Source: Symplocastrum torsivum CPER-KK1 (lineage in GTDB: Bacteria > Cyanobacteriota > Cyanobacteriia > Cyanobacteriales > Coleofasciculaceae). From it: a stretch of 54,113 nucleotides of DNA. This document shows, in pieces, positions 1 to 7,699 of this stretch (position 1 is the first letter of the stretch; every line of letters starts with the position of its first letter). The stretch is from NCBI GenBank assembly GCA_019358875.1, contig JAHHIF010000055.1, positions 1 through 54,113 of the forward strand, read 5' to 3'. Below the pieces are notes generated by a model. That model ran no database searches and had not been told where the DNA came from. It was given only the letters and a program-made list of their open reading frames with translations. Position numbers and translations under genes: made by a program.

Positions 1-868
1 CAGAAGGGCGGTTTCTCGCTTCAATGATGATGGAAATCTCTATTGTCGCTATCGAGTTGGCAGTGAGCTTGAGGAGAATATCACCCGGTCGGTTTTCTTT
101 AGCGACATAATGTACTTCAGCTCCACAGACCTTTGACCAATCCTGAAGTTCCACAACAACAGCTTCTTCATAAGTGTTACCTTTGGCAAGCGTTTGCTCT
201 AGTACTGATGCCGTAACGGCTTTGTCTCGAATCTCACGAGCAAGTTTGTCTACTTCCTCTGCTAAAGGTTTGACGGCTTCACTGACAACACTGCTTACCG
301 TTTGAGCTAAAGTCCCCTTGTCTGTACTCACATTCTTTATGGCTGTGTCGAATGCACCTTGAATCGAATCAGAAAGTTTCGGGTTGAGTAAATCCCGAAT
401 AGTTTTAAGAGCGTTACCAAGAACAGAAGTTTCCTTAGAAGGATCGATATCTTGTGCTAGGAGAGTTCGGATACTATCGACCTGCATGGTAAGGACAGTT
501 GCTGTCTGGTCTATCTGGGTCTTAAGAGGTGCCAAGACTTGACCATTTTCCGCACCGATTTGACTCACCAACTCCTGCTCGAAAGACTGGGCAATTCCTC
601 TAACGGCTTGTTGAAATTCAACCAATAGAGATTGCATCCGTTGTTCGACAAAGGCTGTATCTTGACGGGCTTGAACAAATTGTCGGCAGGCAAAACCCAT
701 CTCAAAAATCCCTACAAGAGCCGCTTCTTGTTGTAAGTAAGGGAGTTGTCTCAAGTATTGTGCTGCTTCTGGATGACGGATTTCTAGGTCACGAATCAGG
801 ATATGGTCGTCGATAATCTCGACAGTAGTGGGAGGTTGATTACCGTTAGGAGTAAAGATAAAGGTCAT
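1..868 (-). CDS. Junction-spanning coiled-coil protein, N-terminal part
   Basis: The gene starts at the ATG at 868-866, the first ATG after an in-frame TGA. It runs down to base 1 and continues at 54023 to the stop at 53581, giving 436 aa in all. This part encodes residues 1-289: a short N-terminal region, then a long helical segment rich in Gln, Glu, Leu and Val (about residues 70-240) likely to form coiled coils. Near the join the reading is GDILLKL, then IEISIIIEARNR, an alternation of strands and acidic residues that resembles a PD-(D/E)XK nuclease core, although the last lysine would be Arg (EAR). The nuclease idea is only an inference; no family was recognised. The gene is convergent with 53351-53494 and divergent from 1206-1802. 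Confidence 0.8.
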   Translation of the reverse strand, partial: MTFIFTPNGNQPPTTVEIIDDHILIRDLEIRHPEAAQYLRQLPYLQQEAALVGIFEMGFACRQFVQARQDTAFVEQRMQSLLVEFQQAVRGIAQSFEQELVSQIGAENGQVLAPLKTQIDQTATVLTMQVDSIRTLLAQDIDPSKETSVLGNALKTIRDLLNPKLSDSIQGAFDTAIKNVSTDKGTLAQTVSSVVSEAVKPLAEEVDKLAREIRDKAVTASVLEQTLAKGNTYEEAVVVELQDWSKVCGAEVHYVAKENRPGDILLKLTANSIATIEISIIIEARNRPS

Positions 869-977
869 AAAACTAGGTATAGTGTTGCAGCTATCAACTC
901 AAAGAGAAGGCTTAGACAAAGAATCTTTTACTAACGATAAAGCCATCTCAAAAGCTGAAGATGCTACTAATCGAACG

Positions 978-1134
978 CCTGTTCTCCTGACAGGATTTTG
1001 ATGAGAGGGATTGACAGGATCGTTCGCTTTGAGTAGGTTCTCCTGATAGCTAGCTACTCAAGCTTGATGGCTTTTCTCTAAGTGCAAAAGATAAATTGTC
1101 AAGGGCTATTGCGTAAGCCTGTTGTCATGACAGG
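978..1134. promoter_or_regulatory. Repeated dyad operators CCTGT-N7-ACAGG
   Basis: Two 17-bp dyads, at 978-994 and 1118-1134, share 15 of 17 bases and have arms CCTGT and ACAGG. The second contains the perfect palindrome TGTCATGACA (1123-1132). A further half-site, TGACAGGA, lies at 1012-1019, so TGACAGGA occurs three times. All lie in the 337-bp gap between the divergent genes starting at 868 and 1206. They look like operators for a dimeric DNA-binding protein, possibly the 1206 product. Confidence 0.5.
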
Positions 1135-1205
1135 AAAGATTGGTCTTATTACACACGCAGAGGCATTGTTTAAGGTAGCCAGTTAATTCCTGCCGACTTC
1201 AAACA

Positions 1206-1802
1206 ATGGCTACCAATAAACCTCAAGTTCTTGCCTATTTACATACTCCCGTTTATGAGCGTTTAGCCGAGTTCAAGCAGGAGCATGGCATTCAATCTTT
1301 GTCACGAGCTGTAGAAATAGTTCTTTGCGACTACTTTGGGATAAAAGCACAAGGGGTTTTGCTTCCTGTTGGTTTGGAAAAATCGAGAAACTGTACCAAT
1401 AAAGATGAAATCAGTTTGGAGATGAAAGTAGCCGTTTTATCTTTAAAGTATGAGTACCTGCGCGACGCACTAGCTAAACTAGCCAACGAACCGAACACAA
1501 CACTTCAACAATTAAGTACTACAACCTCCTCTGTACTAACTCAACCTAATCAAATAGAGTTCAAGCCAGCAGACAGGACATCACTGCCATCTTCTTTCGT
1601 GCTACCTAAAGGATTGTCAACTGAGGTTGTGAAGAAAGGGTTAACTGGAACCGCCTTGGCTAAAAGACTCAAATCCTCTTCTTCAACTGTTAGTAATAAA
1701 CGGTCGAAACCTGATTTTAGTGAGTGGTCAATGGCATTAGACCAAGATGGTATTGCTTGGGAATATCGTTCTGCTACTCGGAAATTTCATCCCCTTGAAT
1801 GA
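1206..1802 (+). CDS. Putative DNA-binding protein (hypothetical)
   Basis: 198 aa. The N-terminal 45 residues (TPVYERLAEFKQEHGIQSLSRA) have the strand-helix-helix pattern of plasmid ribbon-helix-helix or CopG-like proteins. The last 55 residues (GLTGTALAKRLKSSSSTVSN) read as a helix-turn-helix: a helix with an Ala-Lys-Arg, a turn, then a Ser/Thr-rich recognition helix. The middle is a Thr/Ser-rich linker. Two DNA-binding ends suggest a plasmid regulator or partition-type protein. The gene stands alone behind a gap holding repeated CCTGT-N7-ACAGG dyads, which fits autoregulation. The family was not recognised by name. Confidence 0.7.
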   Translation: MATNKPQVLAYLHTPVYERLAEFKQEHGIQSLSRAVEIVLCDYFGIKAQGVLLPVGLEKSRNCTNKDEISLEMKVAVLSLKYEYLRDALAKLANEPNTTLQQLSTTTSSVLTQPNQIEFKPADRTSLPSSFVLPKGLSTEVVKKGLTGTALAKRLKSSSSTVSNKRSKPDFSEWSMALDQDGIAWEYRSATRKFHPLE

Positions 1803-2400
1803 AAAAATAAATAGTGAAATGTTGGCTAGACTGTCAAGGATTAGTAGTAACAATACTAAATAGCTGTTTATTTTTGCTTCAACTCAGAAGAAACAGAAAA
1901 GAGAGAGGGAGCTGAAACAACGGAAACTCATTGAGTACGAGTTCGTACTGAAAAAAGTACGAAGCTAGGAGCTGTAAGTTTCGTGAAACGACCGTCTACT
2001 ATGGATTATAAGGTTTTTGACGCTTATGTTTACATAAAACTCTATTCCATGAAGTTTTATATGAAGAGCATAATTTCGTACTTTTTTACTTTGGTGCTGT
2101 TTTAGTCACTCACTAATACTATACAGAAATTCTTAGTTTTAAACCAGCACCTCACACTCGAATTAACTAACTACATTAATTAGCTATAGGTTATCTCTCG
2201 TCATTCAGTAAATAATTTAGTACCTAGCAACCAGTTAAGAACGAGCAACTCCGCTAAATCGTCTTTACTTACTTTGAATAAATTCGTTTTTTTAGCTAGA
2301 TTCAAAATAATATTTTGAATTATACGAATATTTTAATGGTTGAGCAAATAATTAGGAGCTTTAGAAGTAGTTACTGACTTTTAACAAAATATATCAATTT
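1803..2400. other. AT-rich intergenic region with GTACGA repeats
   Basis: No gene was found here. AGTACGA (1934-1940), TTCGTACT (1942-1949) and AGTACGAA (1956-1963) can form either of two mutually exclusive hairpins, with stems of 7 and 8 bp. A fourth copy, TTCGTAC, lies at about 2075-2081. The rest is AT-rich DNA between the convergent genes ending at 1802 and 2481. Confidence 0.5.
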
Positions 2401-2442
2401 GATAAAAAGAACTTTACCTATTCAAGGTAGAGTTCTTTTTAT
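2401..2442. terminator. Bidirectional intrinsic terminator
   Basis: Inverted arms at 2401-2418 and 2426-2442 (AAAAAGAACT paired with AGTTCTTTTT, extended by TACC/GGTA) leave a loop of about 7 bases and give a T run on either strand. The site sits between the convergent genes 1206-1802 and 2481-4448, so it can end both transcripts. Confidence 0.75.
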
Positions 2443-2480
2443 CAAGACTTCTTCAACATCGAAAAATTAATTCCGGTTCT

Positions 2481-4448
2481 TTAATCATCTTCATTCTCGT
2501 TCTCTTCTTCCCACCAGTTATCCGAGAAGTTATTAAGCCGATCTAATGTGGTCATAATCTGCTTAGCGTATTCGTCTCCCTGTGTCTCGCTGTGTCCCAT
2601 CAGTTCGGCTAAAGCTTTTGTATCACCTTTAAGCTTACGTATGTGCTTGGCAGCAATATGACGAAGTGCATGAGGATGAGTGTAGTACGGCACGCCATAT
2701 AAGGCTGTTGTGGCTTTGGCAATAGCTCCCGTAACTAGTGACCACAAATCGATTATCGTGAAAGGCTTTCCAAAGCTCTGAGGATGGCTCTTTCCTATCA
2801 TAAAAAACAAGCTATTGTGTTCTTCTAAATTAGCTTTGGCAGAAGACCAAGCCTCAATTCGGTGTTCCAGACCAAGCAACCCTGTTTCTAAGTTTTCTAT
2901 GTACTTCTGTATGTCCTTCACTTTTGTCTCGGTATATCCCTGTTTAGCCATCTCAATGCGTTGTTGGAGCCGCTCAACATCCTCTATCTCATGATTAAAA
3001 AACTCCAACCAATTTTCTAAAGTTTGTACTGCCTCAACAGCTTTTGGTCGCCAAATGTCAACCCAAGCATCTAAATCAGCCGTAAGAATACTTGGCAGCT
3101 TGTATTTTCGATCCCTACCCGTCCTACTCTTGTTTTTGTGTTGAGTAATTTTGGCTTCATAATAGGGATGGCCTTTTTCATCTATTTTTCGGAATAAAGT
3201 TTCTCCAAGTTTAAATTGCCTTATCTCTTGTTGTCTTACAGGTAAGAAGACCAAGATTTTGACGATGAGGTAGATTTCCCAGCTCCAAACAATTGCTAAG
3301 GTGGAGCGTTTTTCATTTTTTACACGTTTTCCAGTGAGACGACTGACTCTACCAGAATTCTCCGCACAGCAATCCCGCAAATATTGAATTACTTCTCTTA
3401 ATTGACTATGGGTTAATTCCTTCTTCTCCCACTTTGACTGCAAGTATTGCCTTCTCTCATTTTTATACTCCTCGCTACAATAGCTTTGAAAACCTTGTAA
3501 TTCCATAATTAGGTCAATATCTGACCAGTTACGTCGTTCGGATTTGTTGTAATTGAGCCACTTAGCAACAGCAATAGCAACACCAAGCATCATTACACCG
3601 CTTGAATGATAGCATTTTCGTTCTTCAACTAACCAAGAAAGGTAGTATTCTAAAAGTTCTATATCCGTTATTAAGTCCAACTTCAGTGTTTCGCTTGAGT
3701 GACCTTCAATATGAACACACCAGCCAAAGAAACGGGTAATACCACCTAACTCTTTTTTAAGAGTTAGTTCATTAATTGTTGTTATTTTAGGTTTTTTATA
3801 CTGCTGTTTACTTCTCCAGCTAGCTTCCGTTCTTACTTTTTTACCTCCCGTTAGGCGGAACTCTTTATACTCCTCAAGTTGCTTAATTAGGTGAGGAGGA
3901 AACTTTTCTAGAGGTAGCCCATAATCCTCTCCTTGTGGGCGAGTTTCTTTTTCCACTTTCTTTGGACGCGGTGGAATGAATTGAGGCATTTGTTGCGGAA
4001 ACAGTTCTTTCCACCAAATCTGTTGGGGTAAGTACTCACCAAATCGCCCTACAGCCGAGCGATAGTTATGTTTGGTACTTCGTTGAACCCGTCCTAATGC
4101 TACTGCCGCTTCAAACTCTTGGTCAAAGGCATTAAGTAGACAAGCTTTTAAATTTTCTTTCGGCGATGGGGGAGAAATCTCTAGATTTTCCTCCTTACTG
4201 GAGTTTTTTTCAGTAAATTTCTCCAAGTGTTCCATCAACTTTTGTAGCGTCAAATTGTCACAAAGCTTAGCAAATTCGTTTGGCTTCATGTCTCTAGTTT
4301 TGAACCCTAAAACTTCTAAAACATAAAGCTTGAAAGCAATTCTCAGGTACTTTGATAGATTGGGGTTTTGAATATGCTTCTCCCATTTGTAAAACAAGGA
4401 CGCTAGGGTGTGCTTGTCTTGCTCTGTTATAGAATCTGGCTTCATCAA
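2481..4448 (-). CDS. Large tyrosine recombinase with coiled-coil insertion
   Basis: 655 aa. The C-terminal half carries the tyrosine recombinase catalytic set: Arg I at about R405 (LPVRQQEIRQF), a Lys-rich beta-hairpin near 435-450 (ITQHKNKSRTGRDRKYKL), HALRH at 593-597, GHS with H619, and a candidate nucleophile Y627 (GDEYAK). Between the hairpin and box II lies an insertion of about 80 residues (465-545) predicted as coiled coil, with several runs of Glu/Lys/Leu heptads; ordinary phage-type integrases of 300-400 aa lack it. The N-terminal 350 residues are helical, basic and contain a probable core-binding domain. It may move or resolve the plasmid. The initiator ATG at 4448 is preceded by an unremarkable leader. 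Confidence 0.85.
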   Translation of the reverse strand: MMKPDSITEQDKHTLASLFYKWEKHIQNPNLSKYLRIAFKLYVLEVLGFKTRDMKPNEFAKLCDNLTLQKLMEHLEKFTEKNSSKEENLEISPPSPKENLKACLLNAFDQEFEAAVALGRVQRSTKHNYRSAVGRFGEYLPQQIWWKELFPQQMPQFIPPRPKKVEKETRPQGEDYGLPLEKFPPHLIKQLEEYKEFRLTGGKKVRTEASWRSKQQYKKPKITTINELTLKKELGGITRFFGWCVHIEGHSSETLKLDLITDIELLEYYLSWLVEERKCYHSSGVMMLGVAIAVAKWLNYNKSERRNWSDIDLIMELQGFQSYCSEEYKNERRQYLQSKWEKKELTHSQLREVIQYLRDCCAENSGRVSRLTGKRVKNEKRSTLAIVWSWEIYLIVKILVFLPVRQQEIRQFKLGETLFRKIDEKGHPYYEAKITQHKNKSRTGRDRKYKLPSILTADLDAWVDIWRPKAVEAVQTLENWLEFFNHEIEDVERLQQRIEMAKQGYTETKVKDIQKYIENLETGLLGLEHRIEAWSSAKANLEEHNSLFFMIGKSHPQSFGKPFTIIDLWSLVTGAIAKATTALYGVPYYTHPHALRHIAAKHIRKLKGDTKALAELMGHSETQGDEYAKQIMTTLDRLNNFSDNWWEEENENEDD

Positions 4449-5187
4449 CGGCTCCTTTGACGATTAACTAGTCGGGTTGTTGTGCCTCGTTTCCTCTTCC
4501 TCCAATTACCGCTCTGCCTTGATATAGCCTTGAAGAACTTCTGTTATTGCAACAGAATATTTCCTCTATTTCTAGATTTTTAAATCTAAAACATAGAAGA
4601 ATTACCTGCCAAAAGTTTCGGCAGAATTCCACAAGTTTGGAAATATAGCAATAGTCAAAAATCTTAGGACAACAATTCACAAAGGTGCTGTTTAAGGCAT
4701 CTATTGCCAACTTGTCCTAACAGCTTTGGCGACTGCTATAACCCTCTTTTGTCAAACTGAGGTGAAAGATTGAAGAATTTTCGTGGGCAGAGACAACGTA
4801 AACTCCTCAAATTTCCCAAAAGTGACAGAACAGGGATAATTTGCATCCACTCAATCAAGAGTCAGACGTTAGTCTCGCCAAGTAAAAATAGTTTGACACA
4901 AATAGTTAAAAATAGTAAGTACAGCTCTTCGCCTGTAGTATTTCTATATAATTCGTGAACAGAACTGACCTCAACCCTGCTCCTTGTAAAGTTCAGTTTT
5001 TCACGTCTTAGATACAAACCCGATATATAGCTAAAATTTGACGGCTAACCAGTTCTGAGTCATTTGAGGTAGATCTGAGTGATTCAAATCTGCACACCTC
5101 AACGAAAGCTAGCGCTAACAAGGCATTAGCTCAATGGCTTTAACGTTATAAATCGACTGTCTCTTGCTGATCGGGTTCGCTGTTAGC
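4449..5187. other. Intergenic stretch, no supported gene
   Basis: Short open frames exist on both strands but have no convincing start, ribosome-binding site or protein-like composition. The sequence holds an upstream region for the 655-aa recombinase (minus strand) and scattered TTGACA-like hexamers. I see no convincing structured element. Confidence 0.4.
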
Positions 5188-5493
5188 CTAAAATCTAGTT
5201 CCTGGCTCTTGACACCATTGTCGAATCTGCTCCGGTGTCAATTGGTGAGCATTTTTCCATAGCACATGAATCTCTGCTAACTTGCGGCAGTGTTTTTCCG
5301 CACATTCCCGATAGCCAGTCGCCGTGCGATCACAGAAAAAATGTTCCACACTGCTAACCGACAGACCTAAGATAACTGCCAACTCCCCATAAGACAATTC
5401 ATCATAGATTTGCAAAAACTCAAGAGGAGAAAGGGGTGTGGGGTAATGCTTATAGGCTTCGAGTAACGTCCACTGGTGCTGCGTTGGGTACAT
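5188..5493 (-). CDS. Small helix-turn-helix protein, paralogue A
   Basis: 101 aa. Residues about 33-50 (LSYGELAVILGLSVSSVEHFF) form a helix-turn-helix of the kind found in XRE or transposase-like DNA-binding domains. It is a paralogue of the protein at 6078-6380: both share the order aromatic N-helix, SPLEFLQIYD or TPEEFLSLWD, HTH, then a conserved RKLAEIHVLW or RRLAEIHAFW near the end. It is likely a small transcription regulator. A single TTGCAA box lies about 20 bp upstream (5512-5517). It is the last of three minus-strand genes (6380, 5838, 5493) separated by 60-240 bp. Confidence 0.65.
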   Translation of the reverse strand: MYPTQHQWTLLEAYKHYPTPLSPLEFLQIYDELSYGELAVILGLSVSSVEHFFCDRTATGYRECAEKHCRKLAEIHVLWKNAHQLTPEQIRQWCQEPGTRF

Positions 5494-5556
5494 TGGCTAT
5501 TCCTGTCTTTGTTGCAAGCCTGTTCCTTGTTGAGTGAATTGACCATTTAGAAATGG

Positions 5557-5838
5557 CTACATCATTAGTAAGGCATCATCCTCAAATAGCCAGTCACACA
5601 AAATTCCTAGTTCCTTACGTGAATCGCTTTGCGGGTCGAGTAAGAGCAAGTAATGGTATCCAGTTGCCTGTACGGTAGCGCTAGCGGCATACACATAACC
5701 AACCACACGTCCGAAGTCGCCTGAAGGGACTTTGCCAAACTTCAATGTTTGATCAAGCTGAAATTTCGGCAGCGGGAGTTGGGCAGGCAGGGTTGGAAGC
5801 AACGAAACTTCTGGGACACTTATTTTCTCGCTGAACAT
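5557..5838 (-). CDS. Hypothetical protein between HTH paralogues
   Basis: 93 aa using the ATG at 5838, chosen because AGGAG lies about 9 bases before it; a longer frame reaches 5871 without a ribosome-binding site. Sequence features are PAQLPLPKFQLDQTLKFG, then a beta-rich segment FGRVVGYVYAASATVQATGY and HYLLLLDP, ending in an acidic tail (LCDWLFEDDALLM). The strand pattern suggests a small beta barrel. No family was recognised. Its position between two related HTH genes suggests it is co-regulated with them. Confidence 0.55.
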   Translation of the reverse strand: MFSEKISVPEVSLLPTLPAQLPLPKFQLDQTLKFGKVPSGDFGRVVGYVYAASATVQATGYHYLLLLDPQSDSRKELGILCDWLFEDDALLMM

Positions 5839-6039
5839 AAGGAAAGCTCCTGATGAGTTACTGCCATGCAAATTGCATGAGGGGAGTTGATCACCGATAA
5901 ACGTACACTTTTAAGTGCTTTATGCAGACGCAAGATACTGTAAGAACTCGATGTTCCTGTTCTTTGTACGCAAAAGCTTGGGTGAATGTATTGCTGTTGA
6001 ATCGGATTGAATAACCCTGCACTCACGATATAGCCATCC

Positions 6040-6076
6040 TTGCAAAGACTGCAAGAAAAACTTGCAATGGTTGCAA
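6040..6076. promoter_or_regulatory. TTGCAA operator cluster, downstream copy
   Basis: TTGCAA at 6040-6045, CTGCAAG at 6049-6055 and the 15-mer TTGCAATGGTTGCAA at 6062-6076 lie just past the stop of the HTH gene 6078-6380 and upstream of gene 5557-5838. The 15-mer is the exact reverse complement of the one at 6401-6415, which supports specific binding by the local HTH proteins. Confidence 0.5.
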
Positions 6077-6077
6077 A

Positions 6078-6380
6078 CTATTTTTGGTATCTGCGCCGGG
6101 GTTTCGCCTCAAAAATCTCGCGCAGATGCTTAGGTTCGTTTTCAAACTGAGTCCAGAAAGCATGGATCTCTGCCAGCCGCCGTTGATCGTCTTCACTCGG
6201 TTCTATGCGGTGAACTCCCCTAGAAAACCAATGATTGACCGTACTGAGGCTTTTGCCACAAAGTTTCGCCAGTTCTTCACGCGACACATCCCACAGGGAC
6301 AAAAACTCTTCAGGAGTCATTTGGAGAGACTGATAGCTTTCCCATATCTCCCAGTGTCTCCGTGTAGGTACTCTCACCAC
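6078..6380 (-). CDS. Small helix-turn-helix protein, paralogue B
   Basis: 100 aa. The HTH is at about 34-52 (VSREELAKLCGKSLSTVNHWF), with a clear turn Gly and a recognition helix STVNHWF. The tail is basic (EAKPRRRYQK). It is a paralogue of 5188-5493. The start ATG at 6380 is followed upstream by the dyad TTGCAACCATTGCAA (6401-6415), about 20 bp away, where a repressor would block its promoter, so autoregulation is likely. It could act as a plasmid copy-control, immunity or antitoxin-type regulator; the sequence does not decide which. Confidence 0.65.
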   Translation of the reverse strand: MVRVPTRRHWEIWESYQSLQMTPEEFLSLWDVSREELAKLCGKSLSTVNHWFSRGVHRIEPSEDDQRRLAEIHAFWTQFENEPKHLREIFEAKPRRRYQK

Positions 6381-6400
6381 AATCCTTCCCTAACTCCCGC

Positions 6401-6415
6401 TTGCAACCATTGCAA
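6401..6415. promoter_or_regulatory. TTGCAA dyad operator upstream of HTH gene
   Basis: TTGCAACCATTGCAA lies about 20 bp upstream of the ATG at 6380 and matches, in reverse complement, all 15 bases of the site at 6062-6076. It is a probable operator for paralogue B. Confidence 0.55.
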
Positions 6416-6749
6416 TAATTTTAGGTTGAAGGCGGAGTATAATACAATGTAATGCTAGGGCTTATCTATATAGTTTGGGGAGCAATTGCGACCACGGCAA
6501 TCTCAAATGCAAGAACTCAGCTATATAGTTGCCTTCCACTAGCCTAGAGCTTGGAATTCAAGCCGTACAGGATAGTGAGGGCACAAGTGACATCCCCTTT
6601 CATGCAATCACGCTCCTGACCTATACGATTGAATTTGTAGTGAGAGAAAAAACGGCTTGTGCAACAATACAAAATCCTTAAAGCATTAAGCTGAAAATAT
6701 TGCCGTCACGCACTAACGATATCTACTTGAATCATGGCATGAAGAGGAG
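6416..6749. other. Intergenic region with short repeats
   Basis: No gene was found. A TATAAT hexamer lies near 6438. The 10-mer CTATATAGTT occurs twice, near 6464 and 6520, about 57 bp apart. Promoters for 6380 (minus) and 6750 (plus) are probably here. Confidence 0.35.
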
Positions 6750-6950
6750 ATGGGACACTTACCGAACCCATCCTGGTCATTCGCCGACTTAAAAGTCAAG
6801 AGAGAGGGTCAAAAGCTAGTTTTAGAGGATTTCCAGTTCGTGCAACGGCTGCTCAAACTGAAAAAGAAAAGATCTACGAAGAAGCGATCGCGTAGCAAGG
6901 GCAAATCAACTAAAAACTCGCAAACTTCCGCGCTTTCATTCGCTGGCTAA
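6750..6950 (+). CDS. Small basic protein (hypothetical)
   Basis: 66 aa, starting at an ATG directly behind AGAGGAG. The first half (PSWSFADLKVKREGQKLVLE) is mixed; the second half is very basic (LKLKKKRSTKKRSRSKGKST), as in nucleic-acid-binding tails. No family was recognised. It could be a chance open frame, but the good ribosome-binding site and non-random charge pattern favour a real gene. Confidence 0.4.
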   Translation: MGHLPNPSWSFADLKVKREGQKLVLEDFQFVQRLLKLKKKRSTKKRSRSKGKSTKNSQTSALSFAG

Positions 6951-6995
6951 GGTTACGGGGCTTCCAGCTTCCGAGGTGTTTCAGGTGATTCAGTT

Positions 6996-7340
6996 TCATG
7001 AAACCGTGGCAGCTTGATGTTCGTACTCCTTTTCGGATGCGGAGTACTTAGTTCCCGGTACCTGCTTGGACTTCAACTGAGAAGCTGCCATTGCAATTAA
7101 CTCGCATAATTCCTCCTGATCCATCTGAGTTAGTGTCAGCTGCCAGCAGAAGCGGTGGTATACATCAGGCGGCAATGAGTTCACTACTTGCTCAAAATTC
7201 CCCAAAGTTATTTCTCTCTTTCCGTTGCGGAACTCAGAAAGCTGTGATTCAGAAAGTCCAGATAACTCTGCAAGCTTCTTGCCACTCAATTTGGATTCCT
7301 TAACCGCTAAAAAAAAGGCTTCTCTTAGTTTCCGTTTCAT
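6996..7340 (-). CDS. XRE-family transcription regulator
   Basis: 114 aa. The N-terminal 60 residues are a classic XRE/Cro domain: AFFLAVKESKLSGKKLAELS, then GLSESQLSEFRNGKREITL, with the SESQLSEFRNG recognition helix. A helical C-terminal part (TLTQMDQEELCELIAMAASQ) may mediate dimerisation. It is divergent from the replication genes that begin at 7475/7700, with two inverted repeats in the gap, so it probably controls its own promoter and the replication operon. The start is the ATG at 7340. Confidence 0.8.
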   Translation of the reverse strand: MKRKLREAFFLAVKESKLSGKKLAELSGLSESQLSEFRNGKREITLGNFEQVVNSLPPDVYHRFCWQLTLTQMDQEELCELIAMAASQLKSKQVPGTKYSASEKEYEHQAATVS

Positions 7341-7353
7341 GGAAATATCTTAG

Positions 7354-7433
7354 CCACAAAATTAACGTCTGTGGTAATTTTCAACATATTATATTTACGA
7401 GCTTGGTAATTTCCCTAAAACTAGTAAGGGAAA
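7354..7433. promoter_or_regulatory. Candidate operators between XRE gene and rep operon
   Basis: CCACA (7354-7358) pairs with TGTGG (7370-7374), and TTTCCCT (7410-7416) pairs with AGGGAAA (7427-7433). Both dyads lie between the divergent starts at 7340 and 7475, where XRE proteins usually bind. Their role is inferred from position only. Confidence 0.4.
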
Positions 7434-7474
7434 CCAGGCAAAACCATACTAACACCCATATCAGAGAGCTTTCT

Positions 7475-7627
7475 ATGAACTACCCCGTTCCTAATCTAGC
7501 CTGGGACTGCACCGAAATTTGGCACGAGCACCAGCAGTTCTCAGCAGAGATTGAGCTGTTACTGAAGTATTGCAGCATCAAAGGTGCGACACCTTTAGAC
7601 GGCTCTCTAGCACTGCCAAAGAGCTAA
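7475..7627 (+). CDS. Short hypothetical protein upstream of rep gene
   Basis: 50 aa from the ATG at 7475 (MNYPVPNLAWDCTEIWHEHQ); the frame is open upstream to 7403. The composition is protein-like, with Trp, His and acidic residues, but no domain is recognised. It lies 72 bp before the replication gene and could be a leader peptide or small plasmid protein. Confidence 0.35.
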   Translation: MNYPVPNLAWDCTEIWHEHQQFSAEIELLLKYCSIKGATPLDGSLALPKS

Positions 7628-7699
7628 AAACTAAAAAATCAGCCGAACCTTCAGAGCTTTAGAAAGCACGACGGAGTAAGTTCATCGATTACACTCACC

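Noticed and set aside
4468..4958. Two short open frames (80 and 62 codons) in the gap upstream of the large recombinase
   Set aside because: No ribosome-binding site, a TTG start in the plus-strand one, and composition that does not look like protein.
5820..6026. 68-codon frame overlapping gene 5557-5838
   Set aside because: It overlaps a better-supported gene with a clear AGGAG and shows no domain.
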